64,000 nucleotides of DNA, from assembly GCF_019649055.1 (NCBI RefSeq), contig NW_026570248.1, positions 744,001 through 808,000 on the forward strand, read 5' to 3'. The notes beneath the pieces are model-generated. The model was not told the DNA's origin. It saw only the letters and a program-made list of their open reading frames with translations, and did no database searches. This DNA is from Paramacrobiotus metropolitanus (taxonomy: Eukaryota > Tardigrada > Eutardigrada > Parachela > Macrobiotidae). This document shows positions 25,322-37,054 of the stretch, one piece after another. Every line of letters starts with the position of its first letter. Position 1 is the stretch's first letter. The translations under genes were made by a program, and so were the position numbers.

Positions 25322-28300
25322 ATGGCAACGGCGCAGCTTGCAGCTGGCATGTCTGACGAGGAACTTCGCGATCAGCTGAAGCAATTTGGCCAAGATGTGC
25401 CCCCGATTACGGACGGTACGCGATCAACACTGAAAAAACGTCTGGCAAAATTGATGGGAGCTTCTGGCTCTGCGGGAAAGCGCGGCAGTCCGCTCCGGTC
25501 TAGCAGTCCGTTGCGCAGTCGCCAGACTGTCGGGTCTTCCACTATCGCAGGCCCCGCAGTCGCTCGCACACCGCTATCATCCCCCAGTGCTCCAGCTGCC
25601 CGCCCTTTGCATCATTCATCTTCTCCAAAGAAAGCAGGACGGTCCGGCGCGGCATTCAGTTCTGACGAAGAAGATGATGTAGTGGTTGAGCGGGTCGTGC
25701 GCCCACAGACAAGCACTTCGGGTTAGTTGTTACTGAGGAAACATCGAAAGTTTCTGGATGTTGTAATCATTTTTTTTAATGTAGGTGTAATTATATCTTA
25801 AATTTTTAGGTGGAACTTCGGTTCGTGGTAGTCTAAACGGACAGAGCTGGAGTAATTCCATCTCAGCCACTGACTCGTCGGGTGGTTCCACATCGCCCAG
25901 CCGTTTCTCATCCGGGTTTGGGCGTTGGTTTACGATGCCGGGAAAAGGTCCAAAGACGAGCACACCAACGGATAAGCGTAGCATTCACAACCTGGAGGAT
26001 TCTTTTGGGGCTGTTACGCCGATTCGGGATGATGGAGTGCGAATGCGTCGTCCACTGGGGCGTCTTCCCCTGGAGGCCTTCGAGAGGGCAGAAGGGTCCA
26101 TCTCCGGATCCCGTGACAGTCTCGACCACCGACGCGATCCCATTCATTTGACGCCGATGGCCAGCAAGGAGCAACGCTTTACGCACCACAGTCCACCTCG
26201 TCCGCGACCGTTGCAGTTTGTCGGACGCAGCCGATTGGAAGACAACGTGTGGATGTCACGGTCAATTTCGCTGGTTATTATTCTCTTGACCCCTCGCTTT
26301 CTTCGTCGTTGTTGCGGTGCTGTATGCTCGGATGAAATGGGGCTCTACTGATCTCGACAGTCGCATTGTGCGCTATCAGTTGGAAGGACGATCCGAAGGT
26401 AATTCGCACTCAATCCGTTTTCTTGCGACTGACAATGATTTTTATCTTTGATTTGGTAGCGGATACTTTGTATCAAAAGAGTGATTACGACGCTGGCTTG
26501 ATTCCGGCACGCATCGATGGAAAACTTTATAATGGGCAAGAAATACTGGCGGCTTTGAACATTGCGTCTGCGTTACAGAAAGAGCTTGCCCAGATTAAAG
26601 GTCTGTTTTACATCCAGTGGTTTTGTAAGTTGTCAAACTGGTTTAAGTGAGGAATCCTTTGGTCGTTTTTACAGGAGATGCAGTTTGCAATGACAATGAA
26701 AAAATGGGAATGGGATCTCAGGAAGCAAAAGCTTTTAGTTTGAACCATGTTCCAAACGTCCAGGCTGTCGATTTTGGAAACGCCATTGATTTAATCGTTG
26801 CTAATCCACACTGGGGAATAAAGTAAACATAATTTTAACATGTTGGATACGCGTGCGGCGTGATGCTGTATCGATCTATTGAGATTTTTTTAAGGGCAAT
26901 GGATACTACTGGCAATCCCGCGTTAGCTGTTCCTGATGTCAAGTATCTCGAAAGCGAATACGCTGCTAAGGATTTTTTTTGCCGCTTGAAGGAGGCTGTA
27001 GCAAGCGTGCTGTTCAGAGTCTTCTTGCTGGCCCTGGGTAAGTATTCTCAGTTACAAAAAAATAACCGCGGTCGAGTAGTTGACATTCCTACATTTACCT
27101 TTTAAGGTATCGGCTTGGTTGTTGCACTTGGGATACTGGCCAGAAACTATTGGCAGCGGCGAGTTCGACATCAGGAGTTCGTTTTCGATATGGTGAACAA
27201 AATAGTCTGTAAGTTGTGCCAGTGCCATGATGACCCACAATTGGCATCAGGAATTTTTCATTCTGATTTCATTGTTTTATAAAAATTACTTCTAGGCCTG
27301 GTTCAGAAGAATTATGAGCAGTCTTTGAAGGACCCCCGTTCTAAACCCTACATTGCCATTTCTCATATTCGAGAGATTCTGGTCCCACACGGCAGAGATC
27401 GGGCTAAGCTCCTTACGGTTTTCGATGAAGCGGTGAAGTATATCCACAACAACGAATCGCGCCTTAAACAGGAAGTGCAGGCCATTAATGGGGAGGAATT
27501 CGATGTATGGACTTGGCTGCATGATCAGATGCCAATCCCTCAACCCGATTCAACTGAGCCTGGTAAACAGAAGAAAGCAACTGCATGCACAAATATACTG
27601 ACCAGCTTGCGGCTTTCATGTACATTGTACTCTGTATGTAAAGTTAGCGTGATCGAGGTATTAGAACAAAAGTGTTTCTACCGCCAACATTGAAAAAAAC
27701 TTTCACTGAAAAGTTATGGCGTGGTTACTTTCTTGTGAAATGTTGAATAATTTCACTGAAAGCAACCTAATGTTGCAGATGCTCCTAACAGCCGGACAAA
27801 TTCAGATTCTGCGGGACTGAATTTGTCCAACGTGAAGGCTCGTATTTGGAGTGGCGGAGGTGAGTGGTAGACATGAAAGTGCTCTATACATACTGACTTC
27901 AAACAGTCGAAGTATGGCCTTATGAACTTTGTCCTACAACTCGAAGCCATCGAAAACGCATACTTACTTTTGTAACAGTGAGTGAATCTATAACCATAAT
28001 AATAAGGTTATGATTGTGGTGTATTAATTTTTTGCATCGTAAATCGTGTAAATTTTTGTGCATCGTTGTTTCTGTTTCATGCTCTTTTTTAGTATCGTTG
28101 TTATGCTTGAAATGTTTAAAATAAGGAGTGATATTTTCATGAATTGGTCACGACCTGGTTTATAGCAACTTTGAGTGTGCGTCAGCCGTTACCAGAGCAG
28201 CTGTTGGGTGCGACTTCATGTTTGAAAGTTCGGGGAATGTTTAACGGGAAAACGGAAAATCAGGCTGACCGCTCGTGGGTACATGATATTGAGGATGCCG

Positions 28301-28656
28301 TGCTTGAGAAATGCCATGGTGTTGCCCGAGTGCTGGATGTCCGCGTGGAACCGGCATCGGAAGAGGTGAGAGATCTAGGATCATTAGAAAAGCTGTATTT
28401 CAGTTCCTTAATTGACTGTTGCTTTGCAGTTTTAAATATTATTTTGCTTGTAAACCTTTCATGGTTTTTTTTGCAGGGTGTTGTCTACGTAAAATTAGGC
28501 AGCAACGAAGACGCCCGAAGCGCTTACATGGCTTTGCAGCACCAGTATTTTGATGGAAATCTGGTTTCCGTTAAATTTCTCAAACTGGAGCGCTATCATC
28601 AGCGTTTTCCGGATGCCATTCATAAACATTCGCCCTTGCAAGTGCGCACGAAATAG
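25322..28656 (+). CDS. LEMD3: MAN1/LEMD3-type inner nuclear membrane protein, with a frame break in TM1
   Basis: Exons 25322-25721, 25810-26398, 26460-26600, 26675-26822, 26895-27037, 27107-27208, 27296-27562, 27779-27859, 28166-28365 and 28477-28656. An N-terminal LEM domain (MSDEELRDQLKQFG, PPITDGTRSTLKKRLAKLMG) precedes a Ser/Arg-rich nucleoplasmic region and a first transmembrane helix near 26265-26325. Next come a lumenal segment, a second helix (GIGLVVALGILARNYW), the MAN1 C-terminal winged-helix region (KPYIAISHIREILVP, DVWTWLHDQMP) and an RRM-like end (SCLKVRGMF, GVVYVKLGSNEDARSAYMAL). MAN1 tethers chromatin via BAF and restrains SMAD signalling. The exons sum to 3n+1: reading switches frame at the CCCC run 26290-26293, where one C too many splits the helix. 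This may be a sequence error or a real lesion. All other junctions are phase-consistent. Confidence 0.9.
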
Positions 28657-29005
28657 CAAGCATAAAATTTCCGGATCGGATTAAAGCTTTTCCGGATTAA
28701 CGCCCTTAGCCATCAGTTTGCCGTATGATTGCATAGGTTTTGTAGTTTTTAGGCTTTTTTGCTATGTTGGGTTTACTGCGTCTCCAGTATTTATCCCGAA
28801 TTTTCTGTTCATGGTCGACGTTTTTTTTCCTGTGTAATTATGCATTTTAAACAGTTGTAAAGCGTGAACCGATTTTTCATGTTTATGCTCTCGAAAAGCT
28901 TGTTAAGTGTTCAAAATCTTATGATAAACATGTGTCACATTAAAGCAGTAACAACCAACAATAGAAGAAACCTCTGACAAGTGAAAAAAAAACAATTAGG
29001 TAATG
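28657..29005. other. Convergent spacer between LEMD3 and Artemis
   Basis: About 350 bp, AT-rich, tail-to-tail. No ORF of interest; expected to contain both 3' ends. Confidence 0.5.
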
Positions 29006-31077
29006 TCATGAATTTTTCATCCTCTTTCTTCGCGGTAAAACAACTTCGTCTTCGAAACTCAGCATTTCCTCTTCGATGCAATCTTTTCTTTCAATATCTG
29101 CATTTTTGGAACCATCATTTAATGAGAAAGTCGGTCCTTGAAATGGGATCTTGGGTATGTTGACTGGTTCCGCCTCCGTTATGTCGGAAGTTTTTAAATA
29201 CCCTAGTATCTGTAAAAACAATGTACCCCATCAGTTAAACAAACTGGAATAATACTCGTATTAATATCAAAATAACATATGTAGATAATCGTGTCACTGG
29301 TAGTCATACAAAATGCCGGAACACTGGCACCTAAAAAATCCAGTCTGTTCGCGACTTCAATTTAAGGACACGCACCGTGTGCACAGTGGCACTGTGTGGA
29401 ACAGCGCAGGGAACTATGCTGTCGGGTTTAAGGAAATCCACAAATTTTTGTATTTCGTCGAGAGAGCTGTGCATGGAGTAGCAATAACTATAGGAAAGCC
29501 TGCTGTTGGCAATGTACAGCTGTCCGCAACGCTTGCGAACGACAAACGTCTGTGCACAGAGTTTGATTGTGCATAATTCACGGTCAGTTTTCCTTTGAGT
29601 CCTAATACATTTACCCTAAAATATGAAAACCTGAGATCACACAATTCTATAAGACAGTACTATTTTCTCAGTTGTTACCGGTGCACATAGATGCAGACGC
29701 GTACTATCCCCATCAAGGGTCAAAGCGTCCAGAATTTCTGGCAAACCTCTGTACAGGGAATATTTTTTCGACGAAACGTGGATCTAAAAAAAGGTTTTGC
29801 AATGAGCCCCGTTTCAGTGGTTTTACTATGTATTCAGGATTTCGAATTATTCTAACCTTTTCGCCCAACTCTTGGTGCAAAGCTACGAAGAATGGTTCAT
29901 AACCGTATTCCATACGACAATCCAAACAAATCACAGCATTTGTATTCAACGTCCATTCTTTAATTTGCCGAACAGCACCACGGATACATTGTTCCCGTTT
30001 GGGAAACGTGCGACTGTAGGGATCGCAAAACGTCGTATCCAGGTATAGCGCAGTTAACGTGCCAGACAGACTCAATAACACCTCGCACTTCTCAATCTGA
30101 TCAGCGTAATAGCGGAAATCTCCAGTGTATAATACTTTTCCTTTATCGCCATCGAACAGAAACATCACAGATCCCAGACAGTGCCCAGCCGGTATTAAGG
30201 TAACGGAGACGGTTCCTTTTTTGTCGCCATTTAAAATATTTATGTTCGATGGAAAATATTCCGGTAGGGAAATCTGGAAGAAAACTTAAACCTGGGGAAT
30301 CGGAAATCTTAAACTGCCGAATGCTGGTTAAATAAACGAAAACTACGAACAAATAATTAAATTTTGTATGGTTGTTTATGCACTGAGTAATGCATTGGAC
30401 GATTAGAATTTAGAGTCCAAAGTTACCCACGGATTCGCCGTTTACTAAATCGACATAACGAAGTCTCGAAATACTACCGAAATCGACATGACGAATGAAA
30501 ACTCACCAGTCGTGATAACACAGTCCGGGAAGGTGCAAGTCTACTGTTAGATCGAAGCAGTTCCGCTGTAACTTCTGAGCAATAAATACTAACATTGGCG
30601 CTGCAACGCAAAATTTATTAAGCTGCACAAAGTGCACATATATGAGCTGTAAACAGCAGAAAATTTACTGTCTCCTCTCATTACGATTTACGAAAATTAA
30701 AACCAAAGTTTTAGAATTAACTTCGAATGAGGAATGATTGATACAATAAGTATTAGTGACTTAGTCACTTGAAAATTATTAGAAAATACCTTCTTTTAAG
30801 AAAATTTTCGAAGGATTCCGTCGCGAGTCCTGCCATATGGTCTGAAAAACACGGTGATAAAAGCTTAAGTAACAGTAAACGTGCAGCTGCAGGGAAGAGA
30901 ATCTCGCAATTTGCGAAAACCCTATTCGTATCCTCGTGCCACAGGCTCACAGTTGAGAGCTGACGTACCCAGGTGACAATGGGATAAGAAGAAAGCCACC
31001 GATCGAAAGTTTCGTTCCACAAATTTATCGACCGAAATTCCAGTGTACTCTTTTACAAAACCATCAAAAGCGTCCAT
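29006..31077 (-). CDS. DCLRE1C: Artemis (SNM1-family metallo-beta-lactamase nuclease)
   Basis: Seven exons in transcript order: 31077-30969, 30841-30790, 30588-30507, 30273-29857, 29783-29679, 29615-29376 and 29209-29006, about 402 residues in frame. Features in order: start MDAFDGFVKEYTGISVDKF; metal-binding SHCHLDHM, with the HxHxDH motif spanning the first intron; IPAGHCLGSVMFLF; LYTGDFRY; the DTTFCDP motif; and a beta-CASP region (IHVSSKKYSLYRGLPEIL, YSMHSSLDEIQKFVDFLKP). Artemis opens hairpins and trims DNA ends in non-homologous end joining, together with DNA-PKcs. Vertebrate Artemis has a roughly 300-residue C-terminal regulatory tail, replaced here by a short acidic/basic end. The donor at 29375 is the least certain junction. 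The gene is head-to-head with TFIIB, about 0.9 kb apart. Confidence 0.93.
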
Positions 31078-31973
31078 AATAAATTAACAACCGCAGCCAG
31101 TTAGTACGTAAACCAAAGGCAAACTGCTGCAGCAGATGATTTCTCCCAGTCCCATCTCATATCAGTTATATGGGCAAACAAAACAGATGCGCCAAGCAAA
31201 TAAAATAAAATAGGAAAATAAAATTTTTAGTAGGCTCCGCGCTCCACTACTGTAGCACTGACTCGTAAAGCTTCGAACGCGCCGAAACCGGTTGGTTCAT
31301 AACGGTCGGGTTTTTTTTGCAGTCACCGAATTGTTTTAACGTTGATTTACGGTTTACCAGTTTGATTTCTGCCAGAGACGTTGCTCTTTCGCAAAATTAA
31401 CGTCTACAGAATTATATGTATGAAAATTAAAAGTAATACCGTATTATAATATTAATTTTTATATACCAATCAAAAGAACGATTGTGAAAATTTGTGATTA
31501 TCCCGTTGCCCGCCAGATCCAAACCGATTTCATCGTACCGGTCAGCATCAACCGTAACCAGCTGTACCCAATGCGCACACCCACGGTGCGCCAGTTACCA
31601 CGCAATTAACCATGTTTGAAACTTCGAATCGTTTTTTTGCGTTTCTTGAAGCTCTCCATATAGGTTCTCTGACGGGGCAACATGCAACTTATGCCCAAAG
31701 AACACTGTATGAGTTTTAGGGATCTGAAAGAATTAGAAAGCGTGACGTGAATAAGCTAAAGGGAGTACTACTGTAAATATTCCCGACAACCATTACTGAG
31801 TTCTTTGAGGTAAAGTTCCGGGTCTCGGTATAACCTGCCGACGGCAGCATTTGGAACACCCGATTTTCAAGCAAGAAGGAGTGCACTACAAGGGTCAAAT
31901 CTACGACAGCTTCGCGCTCTACTCTCTACCCGATTTTCAGAAGCTGCAGGGTCTCACTTGTATTGCCGAGAAT
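31078..31973. other. Divergent Artemis/TFIIB promoter region with coding-like fragments
   Basis: Two plus-strand stretches read like protein but are not part of a complete gene I can build. At about 31505-31610 the frame reads QIQTDFIVPVSINRNQLYP and stops. At about 31811-31978 it reads GVHYKGQIYDSFALYSLPDF and runs into the TFIIB exon-1 donor. A stop lies upstream of the second. They may be pseudogene pieces or an extended 5' exon. Confidence 0.35.
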
Positions 31974-33603
31974 ATGAGGTAAGGCTATAAGGTGTAGATC
32001 TAACTTTACGACAAGTGTGACCGCGATTTCGATTGGTCAGTGAAATTCGAGCAGGAGAAATCGTAATGCTGGCCCGATTGTGGTACTGGTAACACTGGAA
32101 CTTAGTGTAACGCGTAACACGTTACTTATGTCTGTGAATTTATCTTTCATTGAATTGTTTCCGTTTACAGTTTTCCTCTAGGTAATGCAGTGCCACGGAA
32201 TTTGCGCGTGACTTGTCGTTTCCATCCGGAGTCTAGGCTGATTTCCGACGCGCAGACTGGGGATGTGGTGTGTAGCGAATGCGGGCTGGTGGTGGGAGAC
32301 CGCATTATCGATACGAGCGCAGAATGGCGCAACTTCGGCGAAGGGCCGGATCAGTCGCGTGTTGGCCTCCCGGAAGAACCGTTCTTTGAGAACGGGGATC
32401 TGACCACTATGATAGGTCCCCCTGAAGGATCAAGAAACGTCTCGGGACCGACTTATGTGAGGTGTACCGTGGAATCCGCCAGGAATCGATCACTGCGATC
32501 CGCATTCCGCAGTATGTCCGAAGCAGCCGATCGTATTTCTTTGCCAGGTAACTACTCAAGAATCTAATGTTTTGTTTAGTTTGCTTATGTTTGTTTGGGC
32601 AATTCCACAAGTATTAATGGCTAGCTATATCTCGTGTTTGGCCTAAGAATTAAATTTGTTTAATTATCGCACAAATAATATCCGTGTTTCCCTTTGTGCG
32701 ATGCAAACAGCAAGTACTATCGACATCGAGTATCTACGCGAAATTAAGAAACAATTTTGGATCCGCTTTACGAAGCGGCGTCATTGATGTCGAAGAAGCC
32801 GCAAAAGCGCAGCCTGTATTAATATATTGTACTGTACATCTGCGCTCAAGCGCTGTACAGGTGCGGAAAGTGTTTCTTAATTTCGTGAATGTAATGTGCT
32901 ATTATCTTTCGAGAATAAAATTTACTTGCGCGAGAATATTGTGATACTTGTACAGTATATTGTATTATCTGTGGTGATGGGGGAAATTTTCGTTAACCGT
33001 GGCATGAAGACAGTTGCTCTTATTGCAGGTGCGGTTGTCGAAACGGCTTACGGAGTGTATAAGGAAGTGCACGAAAAGATCAAAGTGGTTGGTAATCACA
33101 AGGGTGCACTGGGCATTGCATGCCTGTTTATAGCCAGCCGCATTGAAAAGATGCCGAGGACATTCTTTGAAATCTGTCAGTCGTCGCCGTATTCCCGACG
33201 ACAAGTGGGCAAGTGTTACAAAGAAATTTTGGGTCTGTTGGATCTGCAGGATGGAGCGTCGGATGGCGACGAATACGAACTGGTTGAGCGCTTTTGCGGA
33301 CGTTTGTGCTTGCCTAAGGATCTCGTAAAGCTGACCGTGCATGTGGCAAGCGAGGCAAAGGAGAAGGATTTATTCCCCAACCGGGGACCAGATGTGGTGT
33401 GCAGTGCGGCAATTTTGGCTGTGGCGTTGGCCAGTGGTCACGACAAAGTACAGATCAAAGATCTTGTGCGAATCAGTGGAGCCTCGAAGCACGGCATTTA
33501 TCAGGCATTTCGGATGATCGCAACCCATGCAGCAGAACTCTTTCCGGAAGAATTCCAGCCTACGATTGACTGGAGTGATTTGCCAAAAATGGTCGTCGTT
33601 TGA
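31974..33603 (+). CDS. GTF2B: General transcription factor TFIIB
   Basis: Exons 31974-31978 (only ATG-AG before a GTAAGG donor), 32171-32547 and 33029-33603 give 318 residues, against 316 in human TFIIB. The N-terminal zinc ribbon has CRFHPE and CSECGLVVGDRIID ligands, followed by the B-reader/linker (SAEWRNF). Two cyclin folds follow, with signatures GALGIACLFIASRIEKMPRTF and CSAAILAVALASG. TFIIB bridges TBP-DNA to RNA polymerase II and sets start-site choice. The tiny first exon is inferred from phase (2 + 1) and the perfect donor. An upstream open frame runs into the same donor, so the true start could lie elsewhere. The sequence is clearly more divergent than a typical animal TFIIB. Confidence 0.9.
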
Positions 33604-34868
33604 TGAATGAGATTTCATTTGGCCTTGGGGAATGGAACACGCAGAGCAGCGACTTATCTTTTGAAATTGTCATACTTTTAAGTAACGTCAAAGTAAAGTG
33701 GCTGGTCTTTTGACCTTTCCTTTGGATATACAGAGTATAGGATTTTGATATACGGTGTATAGGATTTGCCTTATTATTTTTATTGTTTACGTTGACGAAA
33801 TTATGTATGATCACTTGTATTATTTACGTGAAGTTGGACGAAAGTATTTTGATTATTGTAGATACTTAATCGTACAGTTTTTCGGTTGTGATGGATACTG
33901 AAGGAGTAAGGTTGAACAATTAGCATTAAAAATAGACAATTTGGGCACTCTTCGACCGTAGCATTGGCCATAGCCATATCCTTTGGTCTTGGACCGATTG
34001 TCGGTCCGAATCGTCTTTAGCTACGGTTTCAAAGCTACGGCACGGTCAATGCAGAGCTGGCATTGACCGTAGAAAAGACAAACTACGGTCATCCTCTTTC
34101 TCCCTCTGCCTTCGCAGCTGAGTACAACTGCCTACGGGGAGCCAAAATCAGAAATGTTCAAAAAAGTATGCAGATTTTTCTGGGATGTTTAAGAATGTTA
34201 ACAGTAATTGTTTTCTATTTTTAAAATGACTTCAAAACGAACCATCAGAAGATCATGAAATTTCCATTTGTAGCGCATCAACTCAACTCCCTGTAAAAAT
34301 CGCATCGTGCCTCGCTTCCGATCTGGCACGAATTTCAAAATTCAAAATACCCGCTTTTTATGTAATTCGACAAACTTCGACATAGATTTGCAAGATTACA
34401 GTCCGTGCTACACTTTTATTCTCCACAAGGAAAGGATTTTTATTGTTAACAATAAAAATAACTTATCCTTATCCAGCAGTAAAAGACCCTGACTGGCGTA
34501 GAAGTTTCGCGTGTCTCCAGTTTGGCAGTTTGCATGGTGCAGATAGATTAATGCTGTGATGAATGCATTTAATAAAGTTGGTTAGAGAAGCAAAAGGATT
34601 CGAGACTAAGATGAAAATAAAGCTGCAACAATACTGAAATCACAGTTTTGAACCAGAGAGTTTTGAAGTTGTGGTTTTCAAGTTTCAGTTGACTTTTCTT
34701 CGGTTGACAAAGTAGACACTGGGCAGTTTTCGCTTTTGCAGTACGGCTGTACGTAGTGTACGAGTGCACAATATCAGATATTAAATTTTCTTAAAAAATC
34801 TCCTACCACACTTTCCATCAAAGGCTTTTTCTGAATACACCGTTGGATTCACGTAGGTCTAAACAAAA
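33604..34868. other. Intergenic region with nested hairpins
   Basis: No exon supported. Around 33950-34090 several palindromes nest together: GGACCG/CGGTCC, an 11-bp stem pairing 34042-34052 with 34060-34070 (ACGGTCAATGC and its complement), and GACCGTAG/CTACGGTC at 34065-34088. It looks like a degraded foldback element. Confidence 0.5.
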
Positions 34869-34870
34869 TA

Positions 34871-35065
34871 GTTGAAGATTTTTGAATTTCGCTTTCTCCT
34901 AAAATCAACTGCACGGGCGGTCGCACCTAGGAGACCCGAGATTTTGGGGTATTGCCCCTGAGCGCTGGGGCATTGGGTGACTTGGAAATCCCACAATCTC
35001 AGGTGTCGTATGGCCGACCGCCGTGCAGTGATTTCAGGGAAACGAAATTCAAAAATCTCCTCAAC
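34871..35065. mobile_element. 195-bp imperfect palindrome, MITE-like
   Basis: The arms are imperfect inverted repeats of roughly 80 bp, starting GTTGAAGATTTTTGAATTTC on the left and its diverged complement on the right (ending 35065). TA lies directly outside both ends (34869-34870 and 35066-35067), fitting a Tc1/mariner-type TA target. No coding capacity; the ORF read through it is a by-product of the palindrome. Confidence 0.5.
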
Positions 35066-35656
35066 TAACATTTAGATTTATGTGAATCAACCGTATCATC
35101 AGAAAATCCTGATGGAAAGTGTGAAGGGATGACTTCGAAAATTCAACCGGGATCTCGCTACGGGCCTGCAGTGCCCTGCACAGTATTGATACCAGTATTG
35201 CTACTGCTTTCTCCAACGCCGGGTTTGGGCGGCCAAGTAACCGGGCTGCAGTGCGTTTGGCCACAGCCGTGACACTGTGCTAATACTACTGTCAATGCTG
35301 GCGCTTGCCCAAATTCGCTAATAGCAATTTTGTGGCCTTGTCCGTGTCCGTTTTCAGATGACTGCACGGTACTTATTACTCACTGAAATGCAGATTATCG
35401 GAATGTGGACATTTTCGTTTTGATCTTTATCTACACATGCGAAACTGACTGCTAATGCCCTATGTACGCGGGTCGAAAAAAGAACAATAAAAGGTCCATA
35501 AGGGTTATGTATTAAAAATGTTAAAATAATGATGTTCCGCATCAGATCGCTATACATTACACAATAACCATAGGCACACTGGCACAATCATCAATTTGCA
35601 GTTTGTAGGGCAACATTTTAGCCGCATTTTCATGCTTTCACACCTGGTCGATGCGA
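35066..35656. other. 3' flank of the SOD gene
   Basis: No exon recognised downstream (minus strand) of the SOD stop codon. Short minus-strand ORFs show no similarity and lack splice context. Confidence 0.45.
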
Positions 35657-37054
35657 TCATACAATCGTGCTGTTGGCTATCCCAATCACTCCACAAGCAA
35701 TACGACTTCCTGTAACAGTAATGCATGAGGAATTTTCTTCCACGATTACCAAATGCATTAGTACGACTCGAACGCAATAATTCTTTCAGTTTCATTTATA
35801 GTTTTACATAATCAGCGACGCACATCCGGTGCGAAGTTGTTAATTAATCCCGTACCTGCATTTCCAGTAGTTTTGCTGTCGGTGCTTCCGCCTAATCCTA
35901 GATCGTCGACTTTGTCGTGCAAAACAACCGCTCGCCCAATGACACACGTTTCGGAAAATCCCAGAGTTATAACGGTGTCGACCAACGTGATTTTTGCTTC
36001 GCCATTAGCTACAAGAATAAAAAATTTCATGGTCAAAATCTGTACTCTTTACTCTTTAGGCTGCCCAGCAAAAGTTGCGCTGTTTACAAAAGGTGATCGA
36101 GGTCATCAACTATTTCTTACCGTCGGCCAAAATATTCCCCAGATCACCCACATGGCGCACCTACATATATAAGATGCCGCACCAACAGTTAATATTTTCT
36201 AATGCGATAAAATAGGCAAAGTTTAGTAACAGTTAAGAGGGTTTGAACTTGAAACATTCTGTCTTCCGGTAACAGTTGCTTAAGCCGCTTACGATGTTAG
36301 TTACGATGAAATCTGCCTAAATCATGATCACAATCCAGTCGTTAATTACTGGTAGAAACAGCAGATCTGCACGTGCACATTGGACATAACGTTATACGAA
36401 TACGAATTCAATGGCCACGAAGAGAAATCAGTGAATAGATATGGCTCTTCCTTACAGCATCGGTTGGGGCACCATGTGTTTCGTTGGAAGGATTGAAATG
36501 AGAGCCGGCACTGAGACAGGAATTCCGTATGTCGCCAAAATTATGAATATGGAATCCGTGCAGACCTTCGCAAAACAGAACTGATCATGCAGCATAAATC
36601 ATCAGTCAATTTACGTGTTGAACAGTATTCAACTCTTTTTTCCCTTGCATGCATCTATGTTCCCAAGCTGTAACCGGATGATCCGGATCCGTAACTCACT
36701 GTTAGGCGCAAGGCCGGAGATGAGTCCAGAAATCTGAACGGGCAGTCCAGGCATGGTCTGATCGAAAACGACATACCCATGCACGCCGGTATTGTTTCCA
36801 GCGCCTCCCAGAACGGCAACTGCCCGCTTGGGTCCTACTGGAGCTTGTCTGTTGGCATCGGCTGACGGGGGTGGGAACTGGCCAGGTTGGCCGCCTGGTG
36901 GCGGATGTGGTCCGTTTGGAGGAGGTGGTCCGGGAGGTTGACTGCTGCCGGGAGGCGGCATAGGTGGGCTTCCACCGGCAAATCCTGTCGTCTGCTGAGC
37001 ATTGGCTAGGCAGCACATCAACGCTGCCAGTTTAATTAGCACGAACAAAGTCAT
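35657..37054 (-). CDS. SOD-like: Secreted Cu/Zn superoxide dismutase with Pro-rich linker
   Basis: Five exons in transcript order: 37054-36700, 36565-36456, 36160-36121, 36008-35856 and 35709-35657, 236 residues in frame. A signal peptide ([19 protein letters not shown]) is followed by a roughly 55-residue Pro/Gly-rich spacer and then the catalytic fold. All expected ligands are visible: [10 protein letters not shown] (Cu), SHFNP, THGAP and RHVGDLGN (Zn, bridging His and Asp), AVVLHDK (last Cu His), disulphide cysteines NSCLSAG and IACGVIGI, and the active-site Arg in GSRIACG. It should dismutate superoxide outside the cell or in the secretory pathway. The Pro-rich insert between signal and fold is unusual. 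The last 17 codons sit in their own exon; reading past the donor at 35855 would replace the conserved C-terminus. Confidence 0.93.

Noticed and set aside
26246-26359. Cryptic intron explaining the LEMD3 frame break
   Set aside because: The only phase-compatible pair would excise the transmembrane helix, which is conserved in position in the family; a one-base surplus is simpler.
29672-29902. Plus-strand ORF opposite Artemis
   Set aside because: Antisense shadow of the beta-CASP exons.
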